From the NCBI GenBank assembly GCA_032249055.1, contig JAVVGP010000057.1:1-5917 (forward strand): DNA of 5,917 nt, written 5' to 3'. The translations under genes were made by a program, and so were the position numbers. Every line of letters starts with the position of its first letter. The stretch's first letter is position 1. Under the pieces are notes generated by a model, which saw only the letters and a program-made list of their open reading frames with translations, was not told the origin of the DNA and did no database searches. Of this stretch, positions 1-5,147 are shown in pieces. The DNA is from SCGC-AAA471-B05 sp032249055 (GTDB lineage: Archaea > Thermoproteota > Thermoprotei > Gearchaeales > Gearchaeaceae).

Positions 1-10
1 AATCTCTACC

Positions 11-68
11 ATTTTGTTAAATTTAGTAAACAAAATATTAAAATTTTGTTAATTATAGTGAACAAAAA
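11..68. repeat. Two tandem copies of an imperfect palindrome
   Basis: Copy 1 spans 11-36 and copy 2 spans 43-68, so the starts are 32 bases apart, about three helical turns. Both begin ATTTTGTT and end in AACAAAAT or AACAAAAA, giving 8-bp and 7-bp inverted arms around a 10-base centre; 22 of 26 positions agree between copies. Two dyads on the same helix face are what a dimeric DNA-binding protein would use. The regulated gene is unclear, because the nearest gene in the window starts 360 bases away, so the target may lie left of the window. AT-richness raises the chance of coincidence. Confidence 0.5.
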
Positions 69-395
69 GGAAACAAATTAACAATAACTACAATAAATGA
101 TGCTTGATATTTTCTATATGTTTTTGAAGATTTTACTTTTAACATCAAATTTTGATATTTTTATTACTAAAGAACTAAACAATGATCAAGTCACAAATAC
201 TTAGATTTCTAAATCTTATTTAGCAAACTTTTCGGTATGTTGCTCAAATTCTTCATTATTTCTATAATGTCATTCTTAGGTTACTTGCTTGAGAATTATC
301 ATATTGCTTTTCTTAAGACTTCGTTAAAAAAAGATAAATAACTTTTATTCTAAGATTGTTTACATGCAACTTTATTTTATTTTTTTTAAGTAAAA

Positions 396-415
396 TTTAA
401 TAAGGTTAAATATAA
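396..415 (+). promoter_or_regulatory. TATA-like promoter of the membrane protein gene
   Basis: Two overlapping AT boxes precede the ATG at 431: TTTAATAA at 396-403 and TTAAATATA at 406-414. Their centres lie about 31 and 21 bases before the ATG. That brackets the usual archaeal spacing of about 26 bases from TATA centre to transcription start, so transcription probably begins at or just before the start codon. The only ribosome-binding-like bases, AGGA at 426-429, are too close to the ATG to work well, which also suggests a leaderless transcript. Confidence 0.45.
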
Positions 416-430
416 TAATATATTTAGGAA

Positions 431-784
431 ATGTCAGAAGAAAAACCTTTTGTAGCCTTCGTTTTATGTCTTTTAGGAGGTATTTTTATGATTATAGGAA
501 AATTATTACTGTTTGACAGAGTGATCATATCTATTATGTTAGGAACTTTAGTGATAATTGGTGCATTATTGATTTCTACAGATCAAATTCAAAACATAAG
601 AACAGGCGGTTTAATCGTTTTAATTTCTGCGATGGTTTCGCTATTTACAATCAGTGATAGATATTATGGATACGCGTATGGTTATTTTTTAGGATTTCTC
701 GGTGGAGTATTACTTTCAATTATAGGTAGCATTCTTGCATTGGCTTGGAAGCCTAAACTCACTGTTGCACAAAGAAATCCTTAA
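431..784 (+). CDS. Small four-helix membrane protein, unknown function
   Basis: The 117-residue product is mostly hydrophobic. Four membrane spans can be placed at about residues 7-28, 31-49, 59-74 and 84-106, joined by short loops, with a very short N-terminus (MSEEKP) and a basic C-terminal tail (WKPKLTVAQRNP). Spans 1 and 4 carry small-residue motifs (LLGGIF, FLGGVLLSIIGS), suggesting tight helix packing. The pattern KP-x-VAF-x-LxLLGGIF resembles small membrane proteins common in Sulfolobales and Thermoplasmatales genomes, which have no assigned function. The third loop is rich in tyrosine (SDRYYGYAYGYF). It has no signal peptide cleavage site, metal motif or catalytic motif that I can see. 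The gene stands alone: it has its own promoter and a hairpin terminator, and the next gene starts 113 bases later. The ATG at 431 is chosen because the hydrophobic segment follows at once and the promoter spacing fits. Confidence 0.8.
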   Translation: MSEEKPFVAFVLCLLGGIFMIIGKLLLFDRVIISIMLGTLVIIGALLISTDQIQNIRTGGLIVLISAMVSLFTISDRYYGYAYGYFLGFLGGVLLSIIGSILALAWKPKLTVAQRNP

Positions 785-838
785 ACTTCTAGTCGATAAA
801 ATACAACATTAATTTCTTTTAACTAGGTTTAAGTTTTT
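780..838 (+). terminator. Hairpin plus T-tract terminator overlapping the stop codon
   Basis: CTTAAAC (780-786) pairs with GTTTAAG (827-833), and CTAGT (789-793) pairs with ACTAG (822-826). The two stem parts are separated by a TT bulge on the left arm, and the loop is about 28 bases. Five T residues follow at 834-838. The stem starts inside the last proline codon and includes the TAA stop at 782-784. Archaeal termination mainly needs the T-tract; the hairpin could also stabilise the 3' end of the message. Confidence 0.5.
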
Positions 839-896
839 AATCTATAAGCATAAGGGCATTTCATTTTTATTGTTTTTTAGTAATATTTAAACATAT

Positions 897-1301
897 ATGT
901 CTCTTGATAAAGAAATTGTACGAGCTAAAATAAACGAAATATTAGGAATTATTGCTGAGTTGCGAAGAATTATGTCCAAAAGTTATGGTGAAATGAGCAT
1001 CGATGAAATATATTCCATGAGATACAACATTATAATTCTTGTCGAATCTCTAGCTTCTTTATGCTTTTACATTGCTTTGAAATATTTTAATATAAGTCCA
1101 AGATTTTATTCTGAATGTTTTAGAGAAGTCTCTCAAAGATTAAATGTTTCTTGTTATGAAGATCTAATCTCATTAACTAGATTAAGAAATTTGCTTGTTC
1201 ATAGATATTGGATTATAAAAGATGAATTGGTCTATGACAATATTAAAAGAAATTTTAAATGTATAGAAAATTTTATTAAGAAAATTGAAGAAACAATATG
1301 A
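897..1301 (+). CDS. hepT: HepT-like HEPN toxin (DUF86 type)
   Basis: The 134-residue, mostly helical protein fits the DUF86/HepT family of HEPN ribonuclease toxins. The catalytic motif RX4HXY is intact near the C-terminus: R97, H102 and Y104 in RNLLVHRYW. In characterised HepT/MntA systems the R and H residues form the RNase site, and the partner MNT protein AMPylates the tyrosine to switch the toxin off. An upstream helix reads MRYNIIILVESLASLCFYIA, a typical HepT dimer-interface segment. The stop TGA overlaps the ATG of the downstream nucleotidyltransferase by 4 bases (1298-1301), the usual toxin-antitoxin arrangement. No ribosome binding site precedes the ATG; T-rich sequence at about 864-872 may act as a TATA box for a leaderless start. 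The fold and motif are clear, but activity and target RNA are inferred from the family. Confidence 0.85.
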   Translation: MSLDKEIVRAKINEILGIIAELRRIMSKSYGEMSIDEIYSMRYNIIILVESLASLCFYIALKYFNISPRFYSECFREVSQRLNVSCYEDLISLTRLRNLLVHRYWIIKDELVYDNIKRNFKCIENFIKKIEETI

Positions 1302-1696
1302 GCATAAATTACTTTGAAGTAAATCTTGCAGAAGTCATCGAAATATCAAAAAGCATTTTAAACAAAAATCCAAAAATTATCATAGCTGTTATATTCGGTT
1401 CTGCTATAATGAGAAAGCTGGTTAGAGACATCGATATAGGGTATATAGCTATACCTAAGCTCAGCTTTGAAGAATATGTTAGCATTTCAACGGAAATTGA
1501 GGAGAGAATTGGAATTCCAGTTGATTTCATACCGCTGGATGAATCTTCGCCTCTCCTTAGATACATTGCACTTAGTAAGGGAATTAAAATAATTGTTAAA
1601 AATTATTTTTTATTTTATAACTATTTGAGTGAAGCTTTAATGGAATTAAACGATCTAGATATTAAGTGGAGAATGGTTAAGGAAAATAAAATATAA
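1298..1696 (+). CDS. mntA: MntA-like nucleotidyltransferase antitoxin
   Basis: This 132-residue minimal nucleotidyltransferase is translationally coupled to the HEPN gene by an ATGA overlap. The core reads IAVIFGSAIMRKLVRDIDIGY: G34-S35 is the nucleotide-binding GS, D44 and D46 are the metal ligands, and D76 in PVDFIPL is the likely third acidic residue. The spacing is GSX8DXD, two residues shorter than the GSX10DXD loop of many MntA proteins. The middle part (DESSPLLRYIALSKGIKI) matches the usual MntA region after the third acid. The C-terminal 30 residues look like a helix with an aromatic start (NYFLFYNYL). By analogy with HepT/MntA, it should neutralise the toxin by adding AMP to Y104 of the HEPN partner. 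It could instead bind without catalysis; the motif residues argue for an active enzyme. Confidence 0.82.
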   Translation: MSINYFEVNLAEVIEISKSILNKNPKIIIAVIFGSAIMRKLVRDIDIGYIAIPKLSFEEYVSISTEIEERIGIPVDFIPLDESSPLLRYIALSKGIKIIVKNYFLFYNYLSEALMELNDLDIKWRMVKENKI

Positions 1697-1736
1697 AAAC
1701 AAATAAATAAAAACAAATTAATTTATTTATTAAAAT

Positions 1737-1780
1737 AAAAAAAAGAGTATATAAATATAAAAAGTATAATTTTCATACTT
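1737..1780. terminator. Possible bidirectional terminator between converging genes
   Basis: AAGTAT (1762-1767) and ATACTT (1775-1780) form a 6-bp inverted repeat with a 7-base loop. On the plus strand it is followed by GTTTTAAA. On the minus strand an uninterrupted T8 tract (A8 on plus, 1737-1744) follows about 20 bases further. It lies between the plus-strand MNT stop and the minus-strand remnant's stop, so it could end transcripts from both sides. The T8 tract is the stronger signal. Confidence 0.35.
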
Positions 1781-1805
1781 GTTTTAAATATTAAAATATT
1801 AAATT

Positions 1806-2145
1806 TCAAAGTTTAACTTCTATGTTTGGAATTATTTCATTTTTTCTTGCAAATCTTAATGCACTTTCTCTTAGTATATTGAAAGCTTCATTTTCTTCAT
1901 TGGAATTTAAATACCAAATTTTTATTCTCTTCTTTCCAAAATTTTTCAAAACTTTTTTATCCGCTTTTTTATTAAAATATCTATATCTTCTGTTGCTTTT
2001 GATCTTCCGAATAATATTGAAACATAGCCAGCACCTACAACATATTCAAAATACTTTTCTAGAATTCTAATGAAACTTAAAAGAAGCTTGTCAAGTTCAT
2101 TTAGCACTTTTTCTATATAATTGTTTTTTCATTAATCCATTTCAT
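1806..2145 (-). pseudogene. Broken nucleotidyltransferase with two frame breaks
   Basis: The minus strand encodes an MNT-fold nucleotidyltransferase in three frame pieces. From ATG at 2145 it reads MKWINEK, then shifts. The main piece (about 2125-1965) contains YVVGAGYVSILFGRS-KATEDIDILI, where GRS stands for the usual GS and EDID supplies the metal-binding acids. A second shift leads to KADKKVLKNFGKKR and on to SALRFARKNEIIPNIEVKL, ending at TGA 1808-1806. Both breaks sit at A6 runs (T6 on plus at 2124-2129 and 1965-1970); one extra A in each would restore a continuous 113-residue product. The ALRFA-x-K-x-E-x-IPN segment matches my memory of solitary archaeal nucleotidyltransferases, which continue further, so the C-terminus is probably also lost. 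The second break carries an in-phase A AAA AAG slippery heptamer, so recoding, or homopolymer sequencing error, is not excluded. Confidence 0.72.
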
Positions 2146-2250
2146 TATATTTATATTTGCTAATAGGAAAAACAACATTAAAAGGTTAAGTTTACCAATT
2201 TAATATAATTTAATTGTTTTCCCATAAATTTTTCAATGAACCCAATATGG

Positions 2251-2318
2251 CCTCTATTTATTGAGTATATGCTTTGATAAAAATCTATTATAAGCTTAAA
2301 TATTATAATAAATAGAGG
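2251..2318 (+). promoter_or_regulatory. 12-base inverted repeat covering the ribosome binding site
   Basis: CCTCTATTTATT (2251-2262) is an exact reverse complement of AATAAATAGAGG (2307-2318), with 44 bases between. The right arm contains the GAGG of the dehalogenase ribosome binding site (GAGGTG, 2315-2320), so an RNA starting upstream of 2251 could hide that site in a stem. TATA-like candidates inside the loop (TATTATAA 2286-2293, TTAAATA 2297-2303) would instead start the RNA after the left arm. In that case the repeat could only act as a DNA element. Confidence 0.45.
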
Positions 2319-2320
2319 TG
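2315..2320 (+). promoter_or_regulatory. Strong ribosome binding site deciding a TTG start
   Basis: GAGGTG matches the archaeal anti-Shine-Dalgarno sequence and lies 6 bases before TTG at 2327. This fixes the start of the dehalogenase: the catalytic aspartate is only the sixth residue, and the next in-frame ATG lies far inside the gene, past the nucleophile. Confidence 0.8.
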
Positions 2321-2326
2321 GTATAA

Positions 2327-2938
2327 TTGATATTGGCTTTTGATATATATGGTACCCTTTTTGAGGTAAAAATTCCAGGCTTAAAAGAAGAGATATTAAA
2401 AGAGTGGAGACAGCTTCAGATAGAGTTTACTTGGCGAATAACTTTAATGAGAAAATGGCTTAATTTTGACGAAATAACAGCTATCGCTCTTAAATATTTA
2501 AGTTCAAAGTATGGATTTGAGTTTAAAGAGGAGCTTCTTGAAGAATGGACAAAATTAAAACCTTTTGATGATGTAGAATACTTAAAAACCCTCAGCAGAA
2601 AATACAAAATTTATGCGCTTACAAACGGTACCTTTATGAGTGTTAGGAAGCTTTTAAAAAACGCAGGTTTGCTACAATATTTCAATTGCATCTTTACAGC
2701 TGAAGAAGTTAAGTTTTATAAACCTTCTCCAAGTATATATCAGGTCTTTATGAACAAATTTGAAGGAGAAAAGATTTATCTTGTTTCTTCAAATCCTTTT
2801 GATATTGCAGGAGCGAAGAATGCAGGAATGAAAACTATCTATCTAAATAGGTATAATTTGCCGCATGACCCATTAGCAGATAAGCCAGATTTTGAAATAA
2901 AGTCCTTGAGCGAAATAGAAAAGTTAAATTTGAATTAA
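2327..2938 (+). CDS. HAD-family L-2-haloacid dehalogenase
   Basis: This 203-residue cytoplasmic hydrolase belongs to the HAD superfamily, haloacid dehalogenase type II. Family members turn L-2-haloacids into D-2-hydroxyacids through an aspartyl ester. Motif I is AFDIYGTLF with nucleophile D6 and T10. R28 in EWRQLQIEFTW corresponds to the arginine that helps bind carboxylate and halide. Motif II is ALTNGT, with T99 where most have serine, followed by N100. Motif III is K132 and Y138 in YKPSPSIY. Motif IV is VSSNPFD with S154, N156 and D159, the signature separating haloacid dehalogenases from phosphatases of this fold. A helical cap lies between motifs I and II. Length and sequence resemble the S. 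tokodaii L-haloacid dehalogenase as I remember it. Start is TTG with GAGGTG 6 bases upstream. The natural substrate is unknown; glycolate or other small acids are possible. Confidence 0.88.
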   Translation: MILAFDIYGTLFEVKIPGLKEEILKEWRQLQIEFTWRITLMRKWLNFDEITAIALKYLSSKYGFEFKEELLEEWTKLKPFDDVEYLKTLSRKYKIYALTNGTFMSVRKLLKNAGLLQYFNCIFTAEEVKFYKPSPSIYQVFMNKFEGEKIYLVSSNPFDIAGAKNAGMKTIYLNRYNLPHDPLADKPDFEIKSLSEIEKLNLN

Positions 2939-2958
2939 TTTATTTTTTAATCAAATTT
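2926..2958 (+). terminator. Stem-loop over the dehalogenase stop codon
   Basis: AAATTTGA (2926-2933) is the exact reverse complement of TCAAATTT (2951-2958). After a bulged A the stem can continue with TTAA (2935-2938) against TTAA (2947-2950). The loop is TTTATTTT. The TAA stop at 2936-2938 lies inside the stem, and the T-rich loop is itself a plausible archaeal termination signal. This separates the dehalogenase transcript from trpB2. Confidence 0.42.
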
Positions 2959-3015
2959 GTAATTAATCTTAGTTTCGTTATCATTTTTTAAAGATGCACA
3001 AAAGCTAAAAAGCTT

Positions 3016-3050
3016 CTAATATTGTATTAGTTTTAAAGCTAATATACAAT
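3016..3050. promoter_or_regulatory. Operator-like palindromes upstream of trpB2
   Basis: CTAATA-TTG-TATTAG (3016-3030) is a perfect dyad. A second block, CTAATATACAAT (3039-3050), repeats the half-site and also pairs with 3021-3030: ATTGTA with TACAAT, then TTAG with CTAA, with a two-base bulge. The block ends about 40 bases before the trpB2 TATA box, a position suited to an activator or upstream repressor. A nearby AAGCT/AGCTT pair (3002-3015) adds to the symmetry. No specific regulator can be named. Confidence 0.4.
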
Positions 3051-3082
3051 GTTTTCTTATTTTAAACGAAAGAAAATCATTA

Positions 3083-3099
3083 AAAGAAAGATTTATATA
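3083..3099 (+). promoter_or_regulatory. BRE/TATA promoter of trpB2
   Basis: TTTATATA at 3092-3099 is a near-ideal archaeal TATA box, preceded by purine-rich AAAGAAAGA typical of a BRE. Transcription should start about 25 bases downstream, near 3120-3122. That leaves a leader of only about 20 bases that contains GGGTG (3124-3128). This is the best promoter in the window. Confidence 0.65.
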
Positions 3100-3130
3100 C
3101 TACTTAGACAATAATAAATTGAAGGGTGCC

Positions 3131-3169
3131 ATGGACCGCCAATGGAATTTGGCCGTAAGGCCAGGATAA
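3131..3169 (+). other. Twelve-codon mini-ORF overlapping the trpB2 start
   Basis: An ATG at 3131 opens MDRQWNLAVRPG followed by TAA, in a different frame from trpB2 and overlapping its first codons. GGTG (3125-3128) ends 2 bases before this ATG but 13 bases before the trpB2 ATG at 3142, so either start could compete for the same ribosome binding site. The peptide contains one Trp codon. It may be chance, a leader peptide, or a sign that the region around the start is translated differently. There is no direct evidence that it is expressed. Confidence 0.25.
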
Positions 3170-4494
3170 GAGCAAGCCAAAGCGAAGATATTGTACCTAA
3201 GTTCTGGTATAATATTGTTGCAGACCTTCCAAAGCCATTGCCTCCCCCTAGACTTTTAGACGGCTCAATACCTCCAAAAGAAATGTTCGAAAGATTATTT
3301 CCAAAAGAACTAGTTAAACAAGAAATGAGTCAAGATCGCTTCATTCCAATTCCTGAAGAAGTGAGAGAAAAGCTAATAGAGCTCGGAAGACCAACTCCAT
3401 TAATAAGAGCAAAAAGACTTGAAGAATTTCTTAATACTCCTGCAAGGATTTACTTCAAATATGAAGGTGTCTTACCTACAGGAAGCCACAAAGTAAATAC
3501 AGCAATTGCCCAAGCATATTATAATTCAAAACAAGGTATTGAGAGATTATCAACAGAAACAGGTGCAGGTCAGTGGGGTTCTGCTTTATCTTTAGCTGCA
3601 AGTATGTTCTCTTTGAAAGCAAGAATATTCATGGTAAAATCAAGTTATTTCCAAAAGCCCTATCGGAGAATTTTAATGGAAATTTATGGTGCAGAAGTAA
3701 TACCTAGTCCTTCAAAAATTACAAAGTTTGGAAGATCAATACTTGAAAAAGATCCTGAAAATCCTGGAAGTCTAGGAATAGCTATTTCTGAAGCAATTGA
3801 GGATGTGCTTAATGATGAAAAAGCACGTTATAGCTTAGGAAGTGTTCTAAATCATGTTTTATTGCATCAAACTATAATAGGTCTTGAAGCAAAGCAGCAA
3901 TTAAATGAACTAGGAGAAGAATATCCTGATTATGTAATAGGTTGCGTAGGGGGCGGATCAAATTATGCAGGTTTAGCATATCCTTTCGTTTACGAGAAAT
4001 TAAAAAATAACATTGATATCCAATTCATCGCAGTTGAACCAAAAGCCTGTCCATCATTAACCAAAGGAATATATACATATGATTTCGGCGATACAGCTGG
4101 AATTACACCTCTCTTAATGATGTATACTGTTGGACATAAGTATAGAGTACCACCAATCCATGCAGGTGGTTTAAGGTATCACGGAGATGCCCCTACACTT
4201 TGTTTATTAGTAAATGAAAAAATTGTAAGTGCAGTAGCATACCATCAAACAGAAGTATTTGAAGCTGGAAGATTGTTCGCAAATCTTGAAGGCATAGTAC
4301 CAGCTCCTGAAAGTGCTCATGCTGTTAAAGCTGCTATAGATATTGCTAAAAATGTAAAAGACAAAAAAGTTATACTTTTCAATTTAAGTGGGCACGGCTT
4401 ACTTGATCTTCAGGGATATGGTGAATATCTTGAAGGAACATTAAAAGATTACGAACCAGGATTTATAGACTTTTCTTATTTACCGAAAATATAA
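3142..4494 (+). CDS. trpB2: Tryptophan synthase beta chain, TrpB2 type
   Basis: This 450-residue PLP enzyme makes L-tryptophan from indole and serine or O-phosphoserine in the cytoplasm. The TrpB2 signature is plain: an N-terminal ASQSEDIVPKFWYNIVADLP segment followed by PKPLPPPR, absent from TrpB1. K117 in GSHKVNT forms the Schiff base with PLP, and E139 in ETGAGQWG is the catalytic acid. GGGSN (270-274) binds the PLP phosphate, and S416 in LSGHG faces the pyridine ring. All key residues are present and nothing suggests truncation. I recall about 430 residues for the family; here roughly ten extra N-terminal residues (MEFGRKARIR) account for part of the difference. No trpA or other trp gene is adjacent, so this is the outside-operon kind (TrpB2o), thought to salvage indole without TrpA. 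It has its own promoter, possible operators and an overlapping mini-ORF. Codon use and composition look less AT-rich than the flanks. Confidence 0.95.
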   Translation: MEFGRKARIRASQSEDIVPKFWYNIVADLPKPLPPPRLLDGSIPPKEMFERLFPKELVKQEMSQDRFIPIPEEVREKLIELGRPTPLIRAKRLEEFLNTPARIYFKYEGVLPTGSHKVNTAIAQAYYNSKQGIERLSTETGAGQWGSALSLAASMFSLKARIFMVKSSYFQKPYRRILMEIYGAEVIPSPSKITKFGRSILEKDPENPGSLGIAISEAIEDVLNDEKARYSLGSVLNHVLLHQTIIGLEAKQQLNELGEEYPDYVIGCVGGGSNYAGLAYPFVYEKLKNNIDIQFIAVEPKACPSLTKGIYTYDFGDTAGITPLLMMYTVGHKYRVPPIHAGGLRYHGDAPTLCLLVNEKIVSAVAYHQTEVFEAGRLFANLEGIVPAPESAHAVKAAIDIAKNVKDKKVILFNLSGHGLLDLQGYGEYLEGTLKDYEPGFIDFSYLPKI

Positions 4495-4511
4495 TTTTTA
4501 AAAGTTAAAAA
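4495..4511 (+). terminator. Short T-tract/hairpin after trpB2
   Basis: Directly after the TAA stop, TTTTTAA (4495-4501) pairs with TTAAAAA (4505-4511) around a 3-base loop. The T5 tract is the likely archaeal termination signal, and further T-rich sequence follows at 4514-4518. Confidence 0.35.
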
Positions 4512-4793
4512 CTATTTTATTATAATATTATAATTAGAGAAAATTATGGTTCTTAGTCTATAAATTGTAATATATTAAACTTTTATAAAAATATATAAAA
4601 AGTTAGCAAAGTTGAACTTAAAAAATTCTAAAAGATTCATTATCAATTGTTTTGTAATACCTATAATTTTATTCATGAAAAATATAGATATGCTAAAGCT
4701 TTAATAATATTTTAAATTTTATTTATTATAATCTTCCATTATTTCATTTTGTAAATTTATGGTAAAAAATTTAATTGAAAAAGATTTAAGGAA
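4495..4793. other. AT-rich spacer between converging genes
   Basis: About 300 bases separate trpB2 from the minus-strand MNT gene; apart from the T-tract after trpB2 there is little in it. A 33-codon minus-strand frame (4676-4575, starting MNKIIGITKQ) exists but has no ribosome binding site or recognisable similarity. A T6 tract on the minus strand (A6 on plus, 4764-4769) lies about 25 bases after the MNT stop and may terminate that operon. Confidence 0.45.
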
Positions 4794-5147
4794 TCATTTC
4801 AACTCAATTTTAAACCCCTTTTCCAACGCTTCTGTGATCACAATCTTTTTTCCTTTATATTTTATAATATCTTCACGTGTATAAGGAAAGATTTCCACAT
4901 TCAAATTACCATCAAGTAACATATTTACTCTTATCATGTTTTCTATAAAGCTCTTATTCTTGAATTCTTCTGAAACAATTAAGAGATCTATATCGCTTTC
5001 TTTTAGCGGGTTTCCATAAACTCTTGAGCCAAATATATACACTTCTTCAACTTTTAGCTCATCCTTTAATTTCTTCAATAATTTAACTAATTCATTTTTC
5101 TCTCTTTTGGAAATTTTAACTTTTTCAAGCTCCTTTTCTATGTTCAT
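4794..5147 (-). CDS. MNT-domain nucleotidyltransferase, partner of HEPN
   Basis: The 117-residue product is a minimal nucleotidyltransferase. After a basic, helical N-terminus (residues 1-32, rich in Lys/Glu) comes EEVYIFGSRVYGNPLKESDIDLLIV. G40-S41 and D52/D54 form a canonical GSX10DXD motif, and E85 in NVEIFPY is the probable third acidic residue, Glu rather than Asp. The C-terminus ends in a short strand (KGFKIELK). Its ATG overlaps the stop of the upstream HEPN gene by 4 bases (5144-5147), so the two are translationally coupled. It differs clearly from the first MNT protein in loop length and in its tail, so it is not a recent copy. By family it may nucleotidylate its partner or another target as an antitoxin. 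Solo activity or a role in nucleotide binding only remains possible. Confidence 0.85.
   Translation of the reverse strand: MNIEKELEKVKISKREKNELVKLLKKLKDELKVEEVYIFGSRVYGNPLKESDIDLLIVSEEFKNKSFIENMIRVNMLLDGNLNVEIFPYTREDIIKYKGKKIVITEALEKGFKIELK

Larger units (their letters stand above)
1..430. other. Gene-free AT-rich leader region
   Basis: No convincing gene is seen in these 430 bases. The longest plus-strand frame noticed (97-204, 35 codons from ATG) is AT-driven and has no ribosome binding site. The minus strand between about 200 and 340 has short stretches that read like protein but are broken by stops, so decayed coding DNA is possible. The left edge holds the tandem palindromes listed separately, and the right end holds the promoter of the membrane protein gene. 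Confidence 0.5.
1697..2326. other. Decayed intergenic region with nucleotidyltransferase remnant
   Basis: This 630-base stretch contains no intact gene. It holds a hairpin/T-tract near 1737-1780, a frameshifted minus-strand nucleotidyltransferase remnant at 1806-2145, and, on the minus strand from about 2300 to 2178, an open segment containing SINRGHIGFIEKFMGK with no start codon and a TAA at 2180-2178. The last segment overlaps the promoter region of the dehalogenase gene on the other strand. It may be another gene fragment or chance; I do not recognise it. Confidence 0.5.

Noticed and set aside
97..150. C/D box RNA suggested by ATGATG near 97-102
   Set aside because: The C box is imperfect (C in place of the final A) and no CTGA D box follows at the right distance.
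97..204. 35-codon plus-strand frame starting MMLDIFYMFLK
   Set aside because: Short, AT-driven composition, no ribosome binding site and no recognisable family.
1309..1566. Minus-strand 85-residue frame
   Set aside because: Lies wholly inside the MntA-like gene, whose GS...DID motif shows the plus strand is the coding one.
1822..2070. Plus-strand 82-residue open frame
   Set aside because: It is the antisense of the minus-strand nucleotidyltransferase remnant; the Phe/Leu-rich product reflects AT-rich complement sequence and lacks a ribosome binding site.
2416..2607. Minus-strand 63-residue frame
   Set aside because: Antisense to the cap region of the haloacid dehalogenase, with no motif of its own.
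4575..4676. 33-codon minus-strand frame starting MNKIIGITKQ
   Set aside because: No initiation signal and a Phe/Ile/Leu-rich product expected from AT-rich spacer DNA.
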